Shown piece after piece: positions 35,925 to 43,436 of a stretch of 43,455 bases of DNA. The notes under the pieces were generated by a model. The model worked only from the letters and a program-made list of their open reading frames with translations. It did no database searches and had not been told where the DNA came from. The stretch's first letter is position 1. Each line of letters begins with the position of its first letter. The DNA lies in contig JASBRV010000092.1 in assembly GCA_030149295.1 (NCBI GenBank), positions 1 through 43,455 on the forward strand. Reading direction: 5' to 3'. The DNA comes from Bacteriovoracales bacterium. Lineage in GTDB: Bacteria > Bdellovibrionota > Bacteriovoracia > Bacteriovoracales > Bacteriovoracaceae. A program made the translations under genes and the position numbers.

Positions 35925-37076
35925 TTAATCGACTCTTTCTACCAAGGGAAAATGAAGAAAGAACTGGCTGCCTTTACCAGGTAAAGAGTTAATAGTGATG
36001 AAGCCATTGTGATCAGAGACTAGAGTCTTAACAATGGAGAGACCGAGGCCTTTTCCTTTAGATTCACCCTTTGTGGTGAAGAAAGGATCAAAGATATTTT
36101 TAATGATATCTTCTTTAATACCCTCTCCAGTATCGGAGATTGTGAGCTTGATATATTTTCCAGGCTTAGCGCTGACGGCCCCTTCAGGGATTTGACTGGA
36201 GATAATCTCTCTTTTTTCTAAATGAAAAGACAGGTCACCTCCATTTTTGCTCATCGCTTTGATGGCATTATTAGCAATATTAAGAATGATTTGATTGAGG
36301 TGAACACGGTTTGCTTTTATAAGAAATTTTGAACTTGAGGGTTCAAAGTGAAGTGAGATATTTCTAGAAAGTGATGTTTTTAAAAGACTTACAATCTCCG
36401 AGACAACACTTTTGAGATCGACCACTTCTTTTTCATTTTTGTCATTTTTGGCATAGCCAAGAATGAGATTGGTGAGTTCTTTCCCTTTTTTACTTGCAGC
36501 TATAATCGATTGAATATTTTCTTGGAGATTATCTTGTGGTTCACATTTTTGGAGTAAGAGAGCATTGCCGAGAATAATCCCAAGCAGATTATTCATATCA
36601 TGGGCCACCCCTCCTGCGATGACGCCTAGAGAGTCCATGCGGTGAGCTTGTTGGATAAAATTATCCGTTTGTTTTTGAGAGGTGACATCAACTCCGGTAC
36701 TAATAAAATACTCGCCAATGGGAATACTAATCATGTCGAGAATTTGATTAGTTCCTGCAAAATAGGTTTGCCAATAATAAGGTTGCATATTAGAAAAAAT
36801 CTTTTCCACTATGGGCATAAAGGTTTGTGTGGCATTTTCATCGTCAAAAATGTCATTAGTCACTTTACCAATGACCTCTTCACGCTTTTTTCCCCAACTT
36901 TTAAGAGCGGCTGGATTGGCATCTTTGAGTTTCCAAGTGAGAATTTTCCCTTTTTCGTTTCTTACGAGCTCCCATATATGAACTTCATTCGTCATATGTT
37001 CAAATATAGTCTTATACAGCACTAAATGCTTTGTATCTTCACATGTATGGGATGAATTAAAAGAGCCAGATTTCAT
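35925..37076 (-). CDS. PAS-domain sensor histidine kinase
   Basis: The 383-residue protein has a PAS domain (about residues 20-130, with the [18 protein letters not shown] block), then a dimerisation/phosphoacceptor helix with His159 in [17 protein letters not shown], and a HATPase domain: N box [13 protein letters not shown]1 ISDTGEGI, F box FDPFFTTK and G2 GKGLGLSIV. There is no membrane segment, so it senses inside the cell. No response regulator is next to it, making it an orphan kinase. Confidence 0.92.
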   Translation of the reverse strand: MKSGSFNSSHTCEDTKHLVLYKTIFEHMTNEVHIWELVRNEKGKILTWKLKDANPAALKSWGKKREEVIGKVTNDIFDDENATQTFMPIVEKIFSNMQPYYWQTYFAGTNQILDMISIPIGEYFISTGVDVTSQKQTDNFIQQAHRMDSLGVIAGGVAHDMNNLLGIILGNALLLQKCEPQDNLQENIQSIIAASKKGKELTNLILGYAKNDKNEKEVVDLKSVVSEIVSLLKTSLSRNISLHFEPSSSKFLIKANRVHLNQIILNIANNAIKAMSKNGGDLSFHLEKREIISSQIPEGAVSAKPGKYIKLTISDTGEGIKEDIIKNIFDPFFTTKGESKGKGLGLSIVKTLVSDHNGFITINSLPGKGSQFFLHFPLVERVD

Positions 37077-37283
37077 CAGGTTTTCTCAACGAAAAATTAA
37101 ATTTCTATTAACTTTATTTTTCTTGCTATTTGTCTGTTAGTCAAAGGGGACAAGTCTTTATAGCCCTTAATAATGAGCTAGATTAGCTTCTAGGAACCTT
37201 TTATAGAAATTTTTCATAGGGGGAGGGACGATGTGTGTTTTTTTAAATACGCTGCGCCAAAAGAATAATAAATAGGGAAAATC

Positions 37284-38042
37284 ATGAAAAATGTATTATT
37301 CGTAGCAATTTTTAGCCTTTTAGCCGGAAAGTCCATGGCCTTTGAGACCATGAGTAATGAAGAGATTTATGAATATTTCTATGGGATTGAGAGTCGCCGT
37401 GAATGCCGAAAGCACACCAGTTGTAGAATGCTGAGAAGGCATATCATACGGGACTCAAAAACTTGTCGAATTAATCCTATCGAGGTGGGAGTGACGGATA
37501 ATTTTGTTCTTCAAAGCTCAGGAGCCAGAGAAAACAATGTAACAGGTAGCATGAGGTATCTGGGAGTGGTTCCTGCCAAGTACGGATATGACACCTATTT
37601 TGATATTACGGGCACAATTGTGATTGAGGGGCGTATCCATTTTTCTAATCTGGATGAATTTAGTGAGACTACCATTTCTCGTCTTGAAAACCGCTTTAAG
37701 GCAGCAAGTGATGTTTGGACTAATGGCAATCGCTTTTCTGATTATCCGGTGCGCTTTTCCTTGAAGCTTGAGCGCAATCGAAGAAATGCTCACATAAGCG
37801 CAAGGCTACAAGATGATTGGACCAGAGGTCCATACTTTTCGAAATGGTCCCTAAGTTGGAGTATTAAAACTCTCGCTCACGAGTTTGGTCATATTCTTGG
37901 TCTTGATGATGAGTATTCAAACACTCCTTTGGCCGGTGTACTCTCTCGTTGCAATAAGAGAAGCATCATGTGTTCCCCTTATGGCGTTCCTCAGGATTAC
38001 CAGTATTATGTGATCTTTCGCCGACTTCTTTGTAAAGATTAA
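37284..38042 (+). CDS. exported metzincin-type zinc protease
   Basis: The 252-residue protein has a signal peptide (about residues 1-19, SMAFE). The motif HEFGHILGLDDEY is the metzincin HExxHxxGxxD zinc site, and a Met-turn (RSIMCSPYGV) follows about 30 residues later. Six or more cysteines suggest disulfides. It should degrade proteins outside the cell. It has no propeptide switch that I recognise. AGGGAAAA precedes the ATG. It shares a bidirectional terminator with the convergent methyltransferase gene. Confidence 0.82.
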   Translation: MKNVLFVAIFSLLAGKSMAFETMSNEEIYEYFYGIESRRECRKHTSCRMLRRHIIRDSKTCRINPIEVGVTDNFVLQSSGARENNVTGSMRYLGVVPAKYGYDTYFDITGTIVIEGRIHFSNLDEFSETTISRLENRFKAASDVWTNGNRFSDYPVRFSLKLERNRRNAHISARLQDDWTRGPYFSKWSLSWSIKTLAHEFGHILGLDDEYSNTPLAGVLSRCNKRSIMCSPYGVPQDYQYYVIFRRLLCKD

Positions 38043-38052
38043 TCTAATCTTT
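38034..38052. terminator. bidirectional hairpin between convergent genes
   Basis: AAAGATTA-ATC-TAATCTTT is a perfect 8-bp stem followed by T-rich sequence on the plus strand. It overlaps the stop codons of both the metzincin and the methyltransferase genes. Its low G+C makes it a weak terminator. Confidence 0.45.
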
Positions 38053-38896
38053 ATTTTCTTAGAATGATGCGCATCTCGTCCCCTCGGTTGAGAAAGTTCG
38101 CGAGATATATGAGTAAGGTTTTGATATTAGTTTTGAAATCACTAAGGGTGAAACCATTGGGCTCAACATCAGTGTTGGTTTTGATCTCAATATGAGTGAA
38201 TTCCTCACCAAAGAGTTTCATCACAGACTTTTTTGAAAACATGGAGATATGCTCATGGGGGGCAAGGATCGACCATTTACCTTTCATCAGTTGCGGAATA
38301 AGGCCAAAGTAATGGGGAATATTAATGATTACTACTCCATCATCTTTTAACAGTGCTTTTAGTTTGGAGGCCACTCCATTAAGTTGAGGGAGATGCTCTA
38401 AAACATGATTCATTAAGATGACATCATACTTCTTGCTTTCATCGACTTTTAAAAAATCCGCATGCATGACATTACGATTTTTGGAAATCGCTGCCTCGGC
38501 CGCCACCTGATCGAATTCAATTCCCTGACATTGATAGCCATGTTTACTGGCGTATTCAATAAAGACGCCTTCATTACAGCCAATATCTAAGAGGTCACCA
38601 GATTCTTTATAGGATTTGATATGCTTAAGAATTCTTGCATTCCAGCTCCATTCTTCATGACCGACAAACTCACTATTTTCTCCACGTGAGGGAGTGTAAG
38701 TTAAGTTATTAGGAGGTGGATAAATGGAGAGCATTTCACACTGATCACAACGATAAAGCGCGTAGGGAAGACCATCAAAACCTTGTCTCGTGTAGAAACC
38801 TTTTTCTTGAAACTGAAGCCTGCTTTTTTGGCAGACCATGCACTCAAGAGAGGCGGACTCAATATTGTCGTAGCTTACATTTGTCGGTAATCCCAT
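38051..38896 (-). CDS. class I SAM-dependent methyltransferase
   Basis: The 281-residue cytosolic protein has an N-terminal zinc-finger-like part (CMVC and CDQC pairs) and a Methyltransf_23-type domain with the SAM-binding motif LLDIGCNEG at about residues 102-110, a second acidic strand end (GIEFD), and DVILMNHVLEHL for motif IV. Such two-part proteins often methylate sugars or small metabolites; the substrate cannot be told. The ATG at 38896 is used; the TTG three codons earlier lies at the expected transcription start. Confidence 0.88.
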   Translation of the reverse strand: MGLPTNVSYDNIESASLECMVCQKSRLQFQEKGFYTRQGFDGLPYALYRCDQCEMLSIYPPPNNLTYTPSRGENSEFVGHEEWSWNARILKHIKSYKESGDLLDIGCNEGVFIEYASKHGYQCQGIEFDQVAAEAAISKNRNVMHADFLKVDESKKYDVILMNHVLEHLPQLNGVASKLKALLKDDGVVIINIPHYFGLIPQLMKGKWSILAPHEHISMFSKKSVMKLFGEEFTHIEIKTNTDVEPNGFTLSDFKTNIKTLLIYLANFLNRGDEMRIILRK

Positions 38897-38905
38897 AAGT
38901 CTCAA

Positions 38906-38933
38906 ATTATAGCAGATTAGGGAGCCTGTGCAA
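38906..38933 (-). promoter_or_regulatory. extended -10 promoter of the methyltransferase gene
   Basis: On the minus strand TTGCAC (38928-38933), a 16-base spacer and TGC-TATAAT (-10 at 38906-38911) form a strong promoter. The start codon is only nine bases after the -10 box, so the leader would be about 0-5 bases. Confidence 0.65.
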
Positions 38934-38946
38934 TGTTATGAATATC

Positions 38947-39411
38947 TTAAGAACTTGTCTTTACGTGCTCTACACCAAGACCTTGATCTTGAAATTCCTT
39001 TTTAAGGAAGATCTCCTTGATCGCTCTACCCTGAGTGCTCTCTGAAAGCTTGTTGGAAAATTCAATGACTGAACAAATGGTACCCTTGAATTGACCGAAG
39101 GCAAAGTTGTTGAGGTTATCTTCAGTAATATGGTGAACTCCAATTTTTGGCTTCTTTCCAAAGGCACCTGAAAGTAAACTTTGGGAAAGATCGGATAACT
39201 CCACAGGTTTAGTGTCTTTTATGATCTCATTGGCAAACTTGATATGCTTGCCCTCGATTTCCACTAGCTCAATCGGGAAGTTTTTTACGGTGTGACCGTA
39301 AGGACAGTGCAGGCAATTAGTTTTACAGCAAGTGCCACGCTTTTTCAGATAGGCGCTGGTAAAAACCGTATCTCCGTTTTCGTTAATATAAGATAATTCT
39401 TGTGATTCCAT
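38947..39411 (-). CDS. DUF5522-like cysteine-cluster protein
   Basis: The 154-residue cytosolic protein has near its N terminus the cluster AYLKKRGTCCKTNCLHCPYG, shared with the protein at 1508-1804. A mixed alpha/beta part of about 110 residues follows that I do not recognise. The ATG at 39411 is preferred; an upstream in-frame TTG at 39456 would overlap the preceding gene by 38 bases. The gene starts seven bases after the stop of the 64-residue gene and is probably co-transcribed with it. Confidence 0.72.
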   Translation of the reverse strand: MESQELSYINENGDTVFTSAYLKKRGTCCKTNCLHCPYGHTVKNFPIELVEIEGKHIKFANEIIKDTKPVELSDLSQSLLSGAFGKKPKIGVHHITEDNLNNFAFGQFKGTICSVIEFSNKLSESTQGRAIKEIFLKKEFQDQGLGVEHVKTSS

Positions 39412-39418
39412 AGCTGAC

Positions 39419-39613
39419 TTAAGAATTCTCTTTAACGAATTCTTTGATGCCTTCAATATTTTCTAAAATGTATTTGGCCTTGGTCACACCAAAGCTCACA
39501 ATGGTGCCATACTTTTCGATTTCATTTCCCTCATCATCCACTTTGTAAATTTTAAAGATTTTATTTCCCTTATATTCATCGGTCATGGTTTTGTGGGGTG
39601 ATAGATCAGTCAT
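39419..39613 (-). CDS. small hypothetical protein
   Basis: The 64-residue protein has a compact pattern of beta strands (NKIFKIYKVD, KYGTIVSFG) and a C-terminal helix (AKYILENIEGIKEFVKEN). GAGAAAG lies before the ATG. It is the first gene of a two-gene unit with the DUF5522-like protein. No family recognised. Confidence 0.65.
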   Translation of the reverse strand: MTDLSPHKTMTDEYKGNKIFKIYKVDDEGNEIEKYGTIVSFGVTKAKYILENIEGIKEFVKENS

Positions 39614-39837
39614 AGCTTTCTCGTTTGTTTGGTTTGGACTTTAGAGTATCTGAAAATTGGCGAAATAAAAACTAGGAAGACGTCCAGGTAATACCTAAGA
39701 AGAAACCTAAAATTGGTTTACAGGGCGAAGTTAGGGATTTGCTCGTGCTGCGCACGTCGCTGTGGTTCTTATTTATAGTTTTTGCCTTTAATTTGCTCTA
39801 AATTTATTCGTGGGAGCGAGCTGAAGGCAGCCCCCTT

Positions 39838-39931
39838 GGTCCGACCTCGGTTCTGCCACTGGCATGTTCCCTCGGCCCGGCTAACTAGCGACCTAGGGTC
39901 GCGAGTTCTTTTCTTTGGGCAAAAAAAAAAA
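39838..39931 (+). repeat. direct repeat, left copy
   Basis: From GGTCCGACCTCGGTTCTGC it runs directly into CACTGGCATGTTCCCTCGGC, continues through CTAACTAGCGACCTA and GCGAGTTCTTTTCTTTGGGC, and ends in 11 A residues. It matches the right copy with two substitutions, but lacks a 42-base internal block. Confidence 0.85.
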
Positions 39932-39953
39932 TGGCGGGAGCGTAAAGACTCGA
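39932..39953 (-). repeat. degenerate tRNA-Asp 3'-end copy (att-like)
   Basis: TGGCGGGAGCG is identical to the 3' end of tRNA-Asp with CCA (43360-43370). After three mismatched bases, AGACTCGA again matches (43374-43381), giving 19 of 22 bases. Integration at tRNA 3' ends leaves such copies. Confidence 0.65.
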
Positions 39954-40058
39954 TACGAAGCACAAATATCAATAACTTGTAGTTTTCCAACTCTGTTTGT
40001 CAGTGCGTAAGAAAGTTGAGAAAATTTATTTAATTTAACATTTTCACTTAGGCTATGA

Positions 40059-40838
40059 ATGATTTTCTTACTGATTTTAGGATTCCCCATACTTTTAATA
40101 GGAATATATTTAACAATTTTATGCTTTAGTTTTTTAAAGAATTCTTTTCACGTTGAAGGTAACGCTGATGAAAAGATTAATTTATTAGTAAAGATACCTC
40201 TTATCAATAAGAATATAAATTTCGCTTTTTCGGGTGTCTTAGGGTTTATTTTTATTAATTTTGGCTTTTTCATTATCAATACTTATTTATGGAGCACTGA
40301 TCACTTCTCAATAAGTGATTCTGTGTGTGAAAGGAACTGCTTTCTTAATCCTTTATTTTTAGATTCATTTTACTACACTGTAACAACAGGAACGACTTTA
40401 GGATACGGTGAAATTGTTCCAAGTAGCTCTTTGGTAAGACTACTATCTACATTACAGCAATTAATGAACATTATTGAAGTTGGCTTAGTTATCTACGGTT
40501 TTGGAAAAGGTGGAGGATGGCTTATTGGTAGAAGTGGAGGAGGGGGGCCTGGCTCTGGACCAATACGACCTAAAGATTTGAATAATTTTGATAAACATTT
40601 ATTTGATAAAATTGAAAAATTATCAAAGGACACAGAGAAGAATTTGAGTAATAAAATAAATAGGATAAACTCTTCTTTAGATGACTTTTTTGAATATAAA
40701 TACTATAGACGAAGAAGGAAGATACATCCTTACCTAAGGAAGGTAGTCTTATCTGAGTTGAGAGAGATGAGAAATAATGAACATATAACTGATGAAGAGC
40801 TACTAGACCAAATTATTTTTTTGTTACTAAGGCTTTAA
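40059..40838 (+). CDS. K+-channel-like membrane protein with cytoplasmic coiled coil
   Basis: The 259-residue protein has three hydrophobic helices (about residues 2-26, 54-78, 125-149). Between the last two is a pore loop with the potassium selectivity filter TLGYG (residues 113-117 in VTTGTTLGYGEIVP). A Gly-rich linker (GKGGGWLIGRSGGGGPGSG) connects to a charged, coiled-coil-like C-terminal domain with an RRRRK patch. It should form a tetrameric potassium pore whose gate is set by the tail; no known ligand-binding (RCK or cNMP) domain is visible. It ends four bases from the convergent OLD-family gene. Its ribosome site is weak (TTAGG). Confidence 0.85.
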   Translation: MIFLLILGFPILLIGIYLTILCFSFLKNSFHVEGNADEKINLLVKIPLINKNINFAFSGVLGFIFINFGFFIINTYLWSTDHFSISDSVCERNCFLNPLFLDSFYYTVTTGTTLGYGEIVPSSSLVRLLSTLQQLMNIIEVGLVIYGFGKGGGWLIGRSGGGGPGSGPIRPKDLNNFDKHLFDKIEKLSKDTEKNLSNKINRINSSLDDFFEYKYYRRRRKIHPYLRKVVLSELREMRNNEHITDEELLDQIIFLLLRL

Positions 40839-40842
40839 TACA

Positions 40843-42819
40843 TTATGGTCTTTTATTTTTAATAAACTCCATAATTGTATTGATTGCTGACTCCGCATTT
40901 CCTTTTAAATCTCCAATTACAAAGTCTGGGCATTTTAATGCTGCTTTCATAAATTGTGCTTTTTTGTTAGAGCCCCATTTAGACTTCATTTTTGCAACAG
41001 TTACACCGTTTCTATTTGTAGTCGTTACGCCCTTACCGATTACAAAACTTTCTATAGATTCATAGTAATGCTCGTAATCACCTAATTCATATGTATCTAA
41101 TTGCAATGAATTTAAATCCTCTTCAGAATAGCCACTAAGAGATTCTACTGCATATTGAATCGCTTTGTTTGGTAAGTAATTTTCAACTTCTCGTCCAGAT
41201 GAGCAAATAAACTCGCCATTTTCACCAAGTTTATTCATCTTTTCTTTTATTGCCAGAGCATTTGGTTTTAAAAAAGTTGAACAATCTTCATCTACAGGAG
41301 ATTCGCTTAAATCTGAATCCACTATAAAGATTGGAAATCTACAAAGGGAAAGCACATCAGCATTTACTATTTCTTCAAGTTCTTCTTCAATATCTAAATT
41401 GCCAATGTTTGATCCACCATAAAACATGAAGGTGTAATCGAAGCCTTCAATTAGATTGTAAGGTTCACCAACTTTTTTAAGCCAGTGTCTCCAGAAAAAT
41501 AAATCAGATGGACCTTCAACCCATATAATAACATTTGCAGTGAACAAAGTAGCAGCGGGAACGATTCCCAGGGTTTCGAGTACATCAAATGCTTTTTTTC
41601 TATCTGAAACTTGCTCAAGTTGTATGTCAAGGCTTTCTCCAGGCTTACGACCAGTTCTACTAGTTGCTTTATATACAGAAATTTTGTCATGTAGTGGGGG
41701 AGCAAGTTCCGTTGCATGAGTAGAGAGTAGGTATTGCCGCTGATCGGCAAGCATAAGATCTAATAACTTGTGTCGTCTTGTGGCATGCAGTCCATTTTCA
41801 GGTTCATCCCAGACTATTATTGAATCTTGTGGCAGGTCATGCACTAGCGAATAATAAAAGATACAAGTTTGGGTTCCTGCAGAAGTTTTATAGAAATCTA
41901 CACCATTTACATCCAATACATATTTTCCAGACTCAGGATCTTCATACATATCAACTTTCATTTGAAGAAGCTTGGCTAATCTTTCTATTTTCTCATGATA
42001 TAGATCTCTTTCACCTTCAGGTCCCTTGAGCTTTTTTACGGCAAATTCGAGGAGGTTCTTTGTATTATCTGATGGAGCTTCTTTTGCTGCAATAATTCTA
42101 ACGGGTGGCAACTGAACTGTTTCTAAAAAGTTATTTAACTCTTCTTTTGAGACGTTTTGGTCTTTTCCAGAAAGTTGAAATTTTATTAATTCTGTTACTG
42201 ATGCAGTTCTTGATCTCGTTAACTCTTGGATTTTAGTTTCCATATCTTTCACTGCCTTTGCAGCATTGTCTCTATTTGTTTTTATACCAGCATTCGTTGG
42301 GTTAGCTTTAACTTGCTGTTCATGCTTAGCCAATGTCCTATTTAAATTTGTTAACTGAGTATTTAATTGATTTTTCTTTTGATCAAGTTGTTGAGTTTTT
42401 GGATTAACTTGCCAAGGGTTTGATACATCAGCGAGAGTAAGAGTGTTGTGTTGTGTTTTTATTGAGTTAATCCTAGCAAGTTTTTGATCTTTTAAAAATA
42501 TAAGTTCAATTTCTAAAAAAGAAGATTCTTTGCCAATGAAATTTGCGAGATGGTTAATTTTGATTAGTTCTTCTGAGGATTTTTCAAACTTTATCTTAAC
42601 ATTATTAGGAATAATCCATTCATTTGTTTCCTCGGGGATGTGTGCTTCAAATTTATTTTTATTTAGGAAATCCATGGCTAAATTTACAACCTCAATTGTT
42701 GTGGACTTACCAGCACCATTTGGACCAATTATAGGAGTTATTTTATTAAAGTTTGATATCTGGAGTTCTTCGTTTGCGAAGCCCTCTAAGCCAGTGGCAT
42801 TTATACTACTTAATTTCAT
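40843..42819 (-). CDS. OLD-family ATPase-TOPRIM endonuclease
   Basis: The 658-residue protein has an ABC/SMC-type ATPase split by a coiled coil: Walker A GPNGAGKST (residues 32-40), a coiled coil at about 150-205, the signature-like SAGTQ, Walker B IIVWDEPENGLH and the switch LSTHATEL. A C-terminal TOPRIM domain has the catalytic Glu in VEGPSD (about residue 433), Asp pair in FIVDSDLS (about 500) and REVENYLP. This is the layout of class 1 OLD nucleases, related to GajA of Gabija and to other phage-defence nucleases. GAGGGAC precedes the ATG. No helicase partner (GajB) is present; the only neighbour is the channel gene. Confidence 0.9.
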   Translation of the reverse strand: MKLSSINATGLEGFANEELQISNFNKITPIIGPNGAGKSTTIEVVNLAMDFLNKNKFEAHIPEETNEWIIPNNVKIKFEKSSEELIKINHLANFIGKESSFLEIELIFLKDQKLARINSIKTQHNTLTLADVSNPWQVNPKTQQLDQKKNQLNTQLTNLNRTLAKHEQQVKANPTNAGIKTNRDNAAKAVKDMETKIQELTRSRTASVTELIKFQLSGKDQNVSKEELNNFLETVQLPPVRIIAAKEAPSDNTKNLLEFAVKKLKGPEGERDLYHEKIERLAKLLQMKVDMYEDPESGKYVLDVNGVDFYKTSAGTQTCIFYYSLVHDLPQDSIIVWDEPENGLHATRRHKLLDLMLADQRQYLLSTHATELAPPLHDKISVYKATSRTGRKPGESLDIQLEQVSDRKKAFDVLETLGIVPAATLFTANVIIWVEGPSDLFFWRHWLKKVGEPYNLIEGFDYTFMFYGGSNIGNLDIEEELEEIVNADVLSLCRFPIFIVDSDLSESPVDEDCSTFLKPNALAIKEKMNKLGENGEFICSSGREVENYLPNKAIQYAVESLSGYSEEDLNSLQLDTYELGDYEHYYESIESFVIGKGVTTTNRNGVTVAKMKSKWGSNKKAQFMKAALKCPDFVIGDLKGNAESAINTIMEFIKNKRP

Positions 42820-42856
42820 TGTCCCTCTTTTGTTATTTAAAAGTACTATATAAAAT

Positions 42857-42883
42857 AAATTTAACTTCGTTAAATTTAGTATA
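42857..42883 (-). promoter_or_regulatory. OLD-gene promoter box and operator-like palindrome
   Basis: A perfect dyad AAATTTAAC-TTC-GTTAAATTT (42857-42877) directly follows a -10-like TATACT (42878-42883, minus strand), covering the expected transcription start 38 bases before the gene. A repressor bound here would silence the nuclease. No repressor gene is in the island. Confidence 0.5.
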
Positions 42884-43036
42884 AATAATTAAGTTAGAAT
42901 TTAGTTTTTGAATTAAAAAAAGCACCAATATTTCGAGTAAATAAAGATAGCAATTCATCTACTTGAACAAGCCTAATGAAGAGTCCTCCGAAAAAATCAA
43001 TTTAAGTATTGGAATTTAAAAAGAAGGCACAAAAAA

Positions 43037-43046
43037 TGGCGGGAGC
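43037..43046 (-). repeat. short tRNA-Asp 3'-end copy
   Basis: TGGCGGGAGC follows a run of six A residues, as at the intact tRNA and at 39932. Similarity stops after ten bases. Confidence 0.4.
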
Positions 43047-43172
43047 TTGGCCCTGCGACAAAATGCGGTCGAGCATTTTGAAGCAGAGGTGCCTTAGCGA
43101 GGTGTGAAAGCGATAGCTTTTTCACCTCGATGAGGATATCCGGAACGATTGACAATTTTAGGCAAAAAAAAA

Positions 43173-43186
43173 TGGTGGGAGCGACG
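43173..43186 (-). repeat. tRNA-Asp 3'-end copy
   Basis: TGGTGGGAGCGACG matches 13 of 14 bases of the tRNA-Asp 3' end (43360-43373) and follows GGC plus nine A residues. It leads into the right direct repeat. Confidence 0.5.
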
Positions 43187-43189
43187 TCC

Positions 43190-43324
43190 GGTCCGACCTC
43201 GGTTCTGCGAGGCTGGTCTTGTAGGTCTTTTGCAAGAAATTGGAACATGCCACTGGCATGTTCCCTCGGCCCGGCTAACTAGCGACCTACGGCCGCGAGT
43301 TCTTTTCTTTGGGCAAAAAAAAAA
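43190..43324 (+). repeat. direct repeat, right copy
   Basis: It matches the left copy on both sides of an extra 42-base block (43209-43250). The junction contains a perfect palindrome, GGAACATGCC-ACT-GGCATGTTCC (43242-43264), whose left arm is absent from the left copy. It ends in GGGC and ten A residues. Confidence 0.85.
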
Positions 43325-43349
43325 GCCATCTCAGAGAGACGGCTTTTTT
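43315..43349 (-). terminator. rho-independent terminator of tRNA-Asp
   Basis: On the minus strand AAAAAAGCC-G-TCTC pairs with GAGA-T-GGCTTTTTT across a 3-base loop with one mismatch, and ends in a run of ten T residues. It lies ten bases after the encoded CCA. Confidence 0.85.
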
Positions 43350-43359
43350 AGACTAAAAA

Positions 43360-43436
43360 TGGCGGGAGCGACGAGACTCGAACTCGCGACCTTCGCCGTG
43401 ACAGGGCGACATTGTAACCAACTCAACTACGCCCCC
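43360..43436 (-). tRNA. tRNA-Asp (anticodon GTC)
   Basis: The reverse complement gives a full cloverleaf: acceptor GGGGGCG/CGCTCCC with one G-T pair, anticodon arm TCGCC/GGCGA around CTGTCAC (anticodon GTC), T arm with TTCGAGT, discriminator G as expected for Asp, and encoded CCA (43360-43362). It is the probable integration target of the island. Confidence 0.95.

Larger units (their letters stand above)
39614..40058. other. 445-base non-coding region at the island's left edge
   Basis: It holds a short hairpin (CGTGC-TGC-GCACG, about 39746-39758), the left copy of the long direct repeat (39838-39931), a degenerate tRNA-Asp 3'-end copy (39932-39953) and a second shorter one (GTGGGAGCGA near 39810). 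The region after about 39960 is AT-rich and probably holds the channel gene's promoter. Confidence 0.6.
39838..43324. mobile_element. probable genomic island bounded by long direct repeats at tRNA-Asp
   Basis: The island is about 3.5 kb. Its ends are direct repeats (39838-39931 and 43190-43324), and tRNA-Asp 3'-end sequence is present at both sides. The two cargo genes are richer in A and T and in NNA/NNT codons than their neighbours. No integrase is present, so it is either a passenger moved in trans or a remnant. The exact borders are uncertain because several tRNA-end copies exist. Confidence 0.6.
42884..43359. other. non-coding, hairpin-rich right part of the island
   Basis: No gene is supported. 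It contains hairpins CAAAATGC-N6-GCATTTTG (43059-43080) and GAGGTG/CACCTC with an extended stem (43099-43128), tRNA-Asp-end copies at 43037-43046 and 43173-43186, each preceded by a GGC-plus-A-run, the right direct repeat and the tRNA-Asp terminator. Confidence 0.6.

Noticed and set aside
40843..42819. Calling the OLD-family gene a Gabija system
   Set aside because: Gabija needs the UvrD-like helicase GajB next to GajA; no helicase is present, so only the broader OLD-family name is supported.
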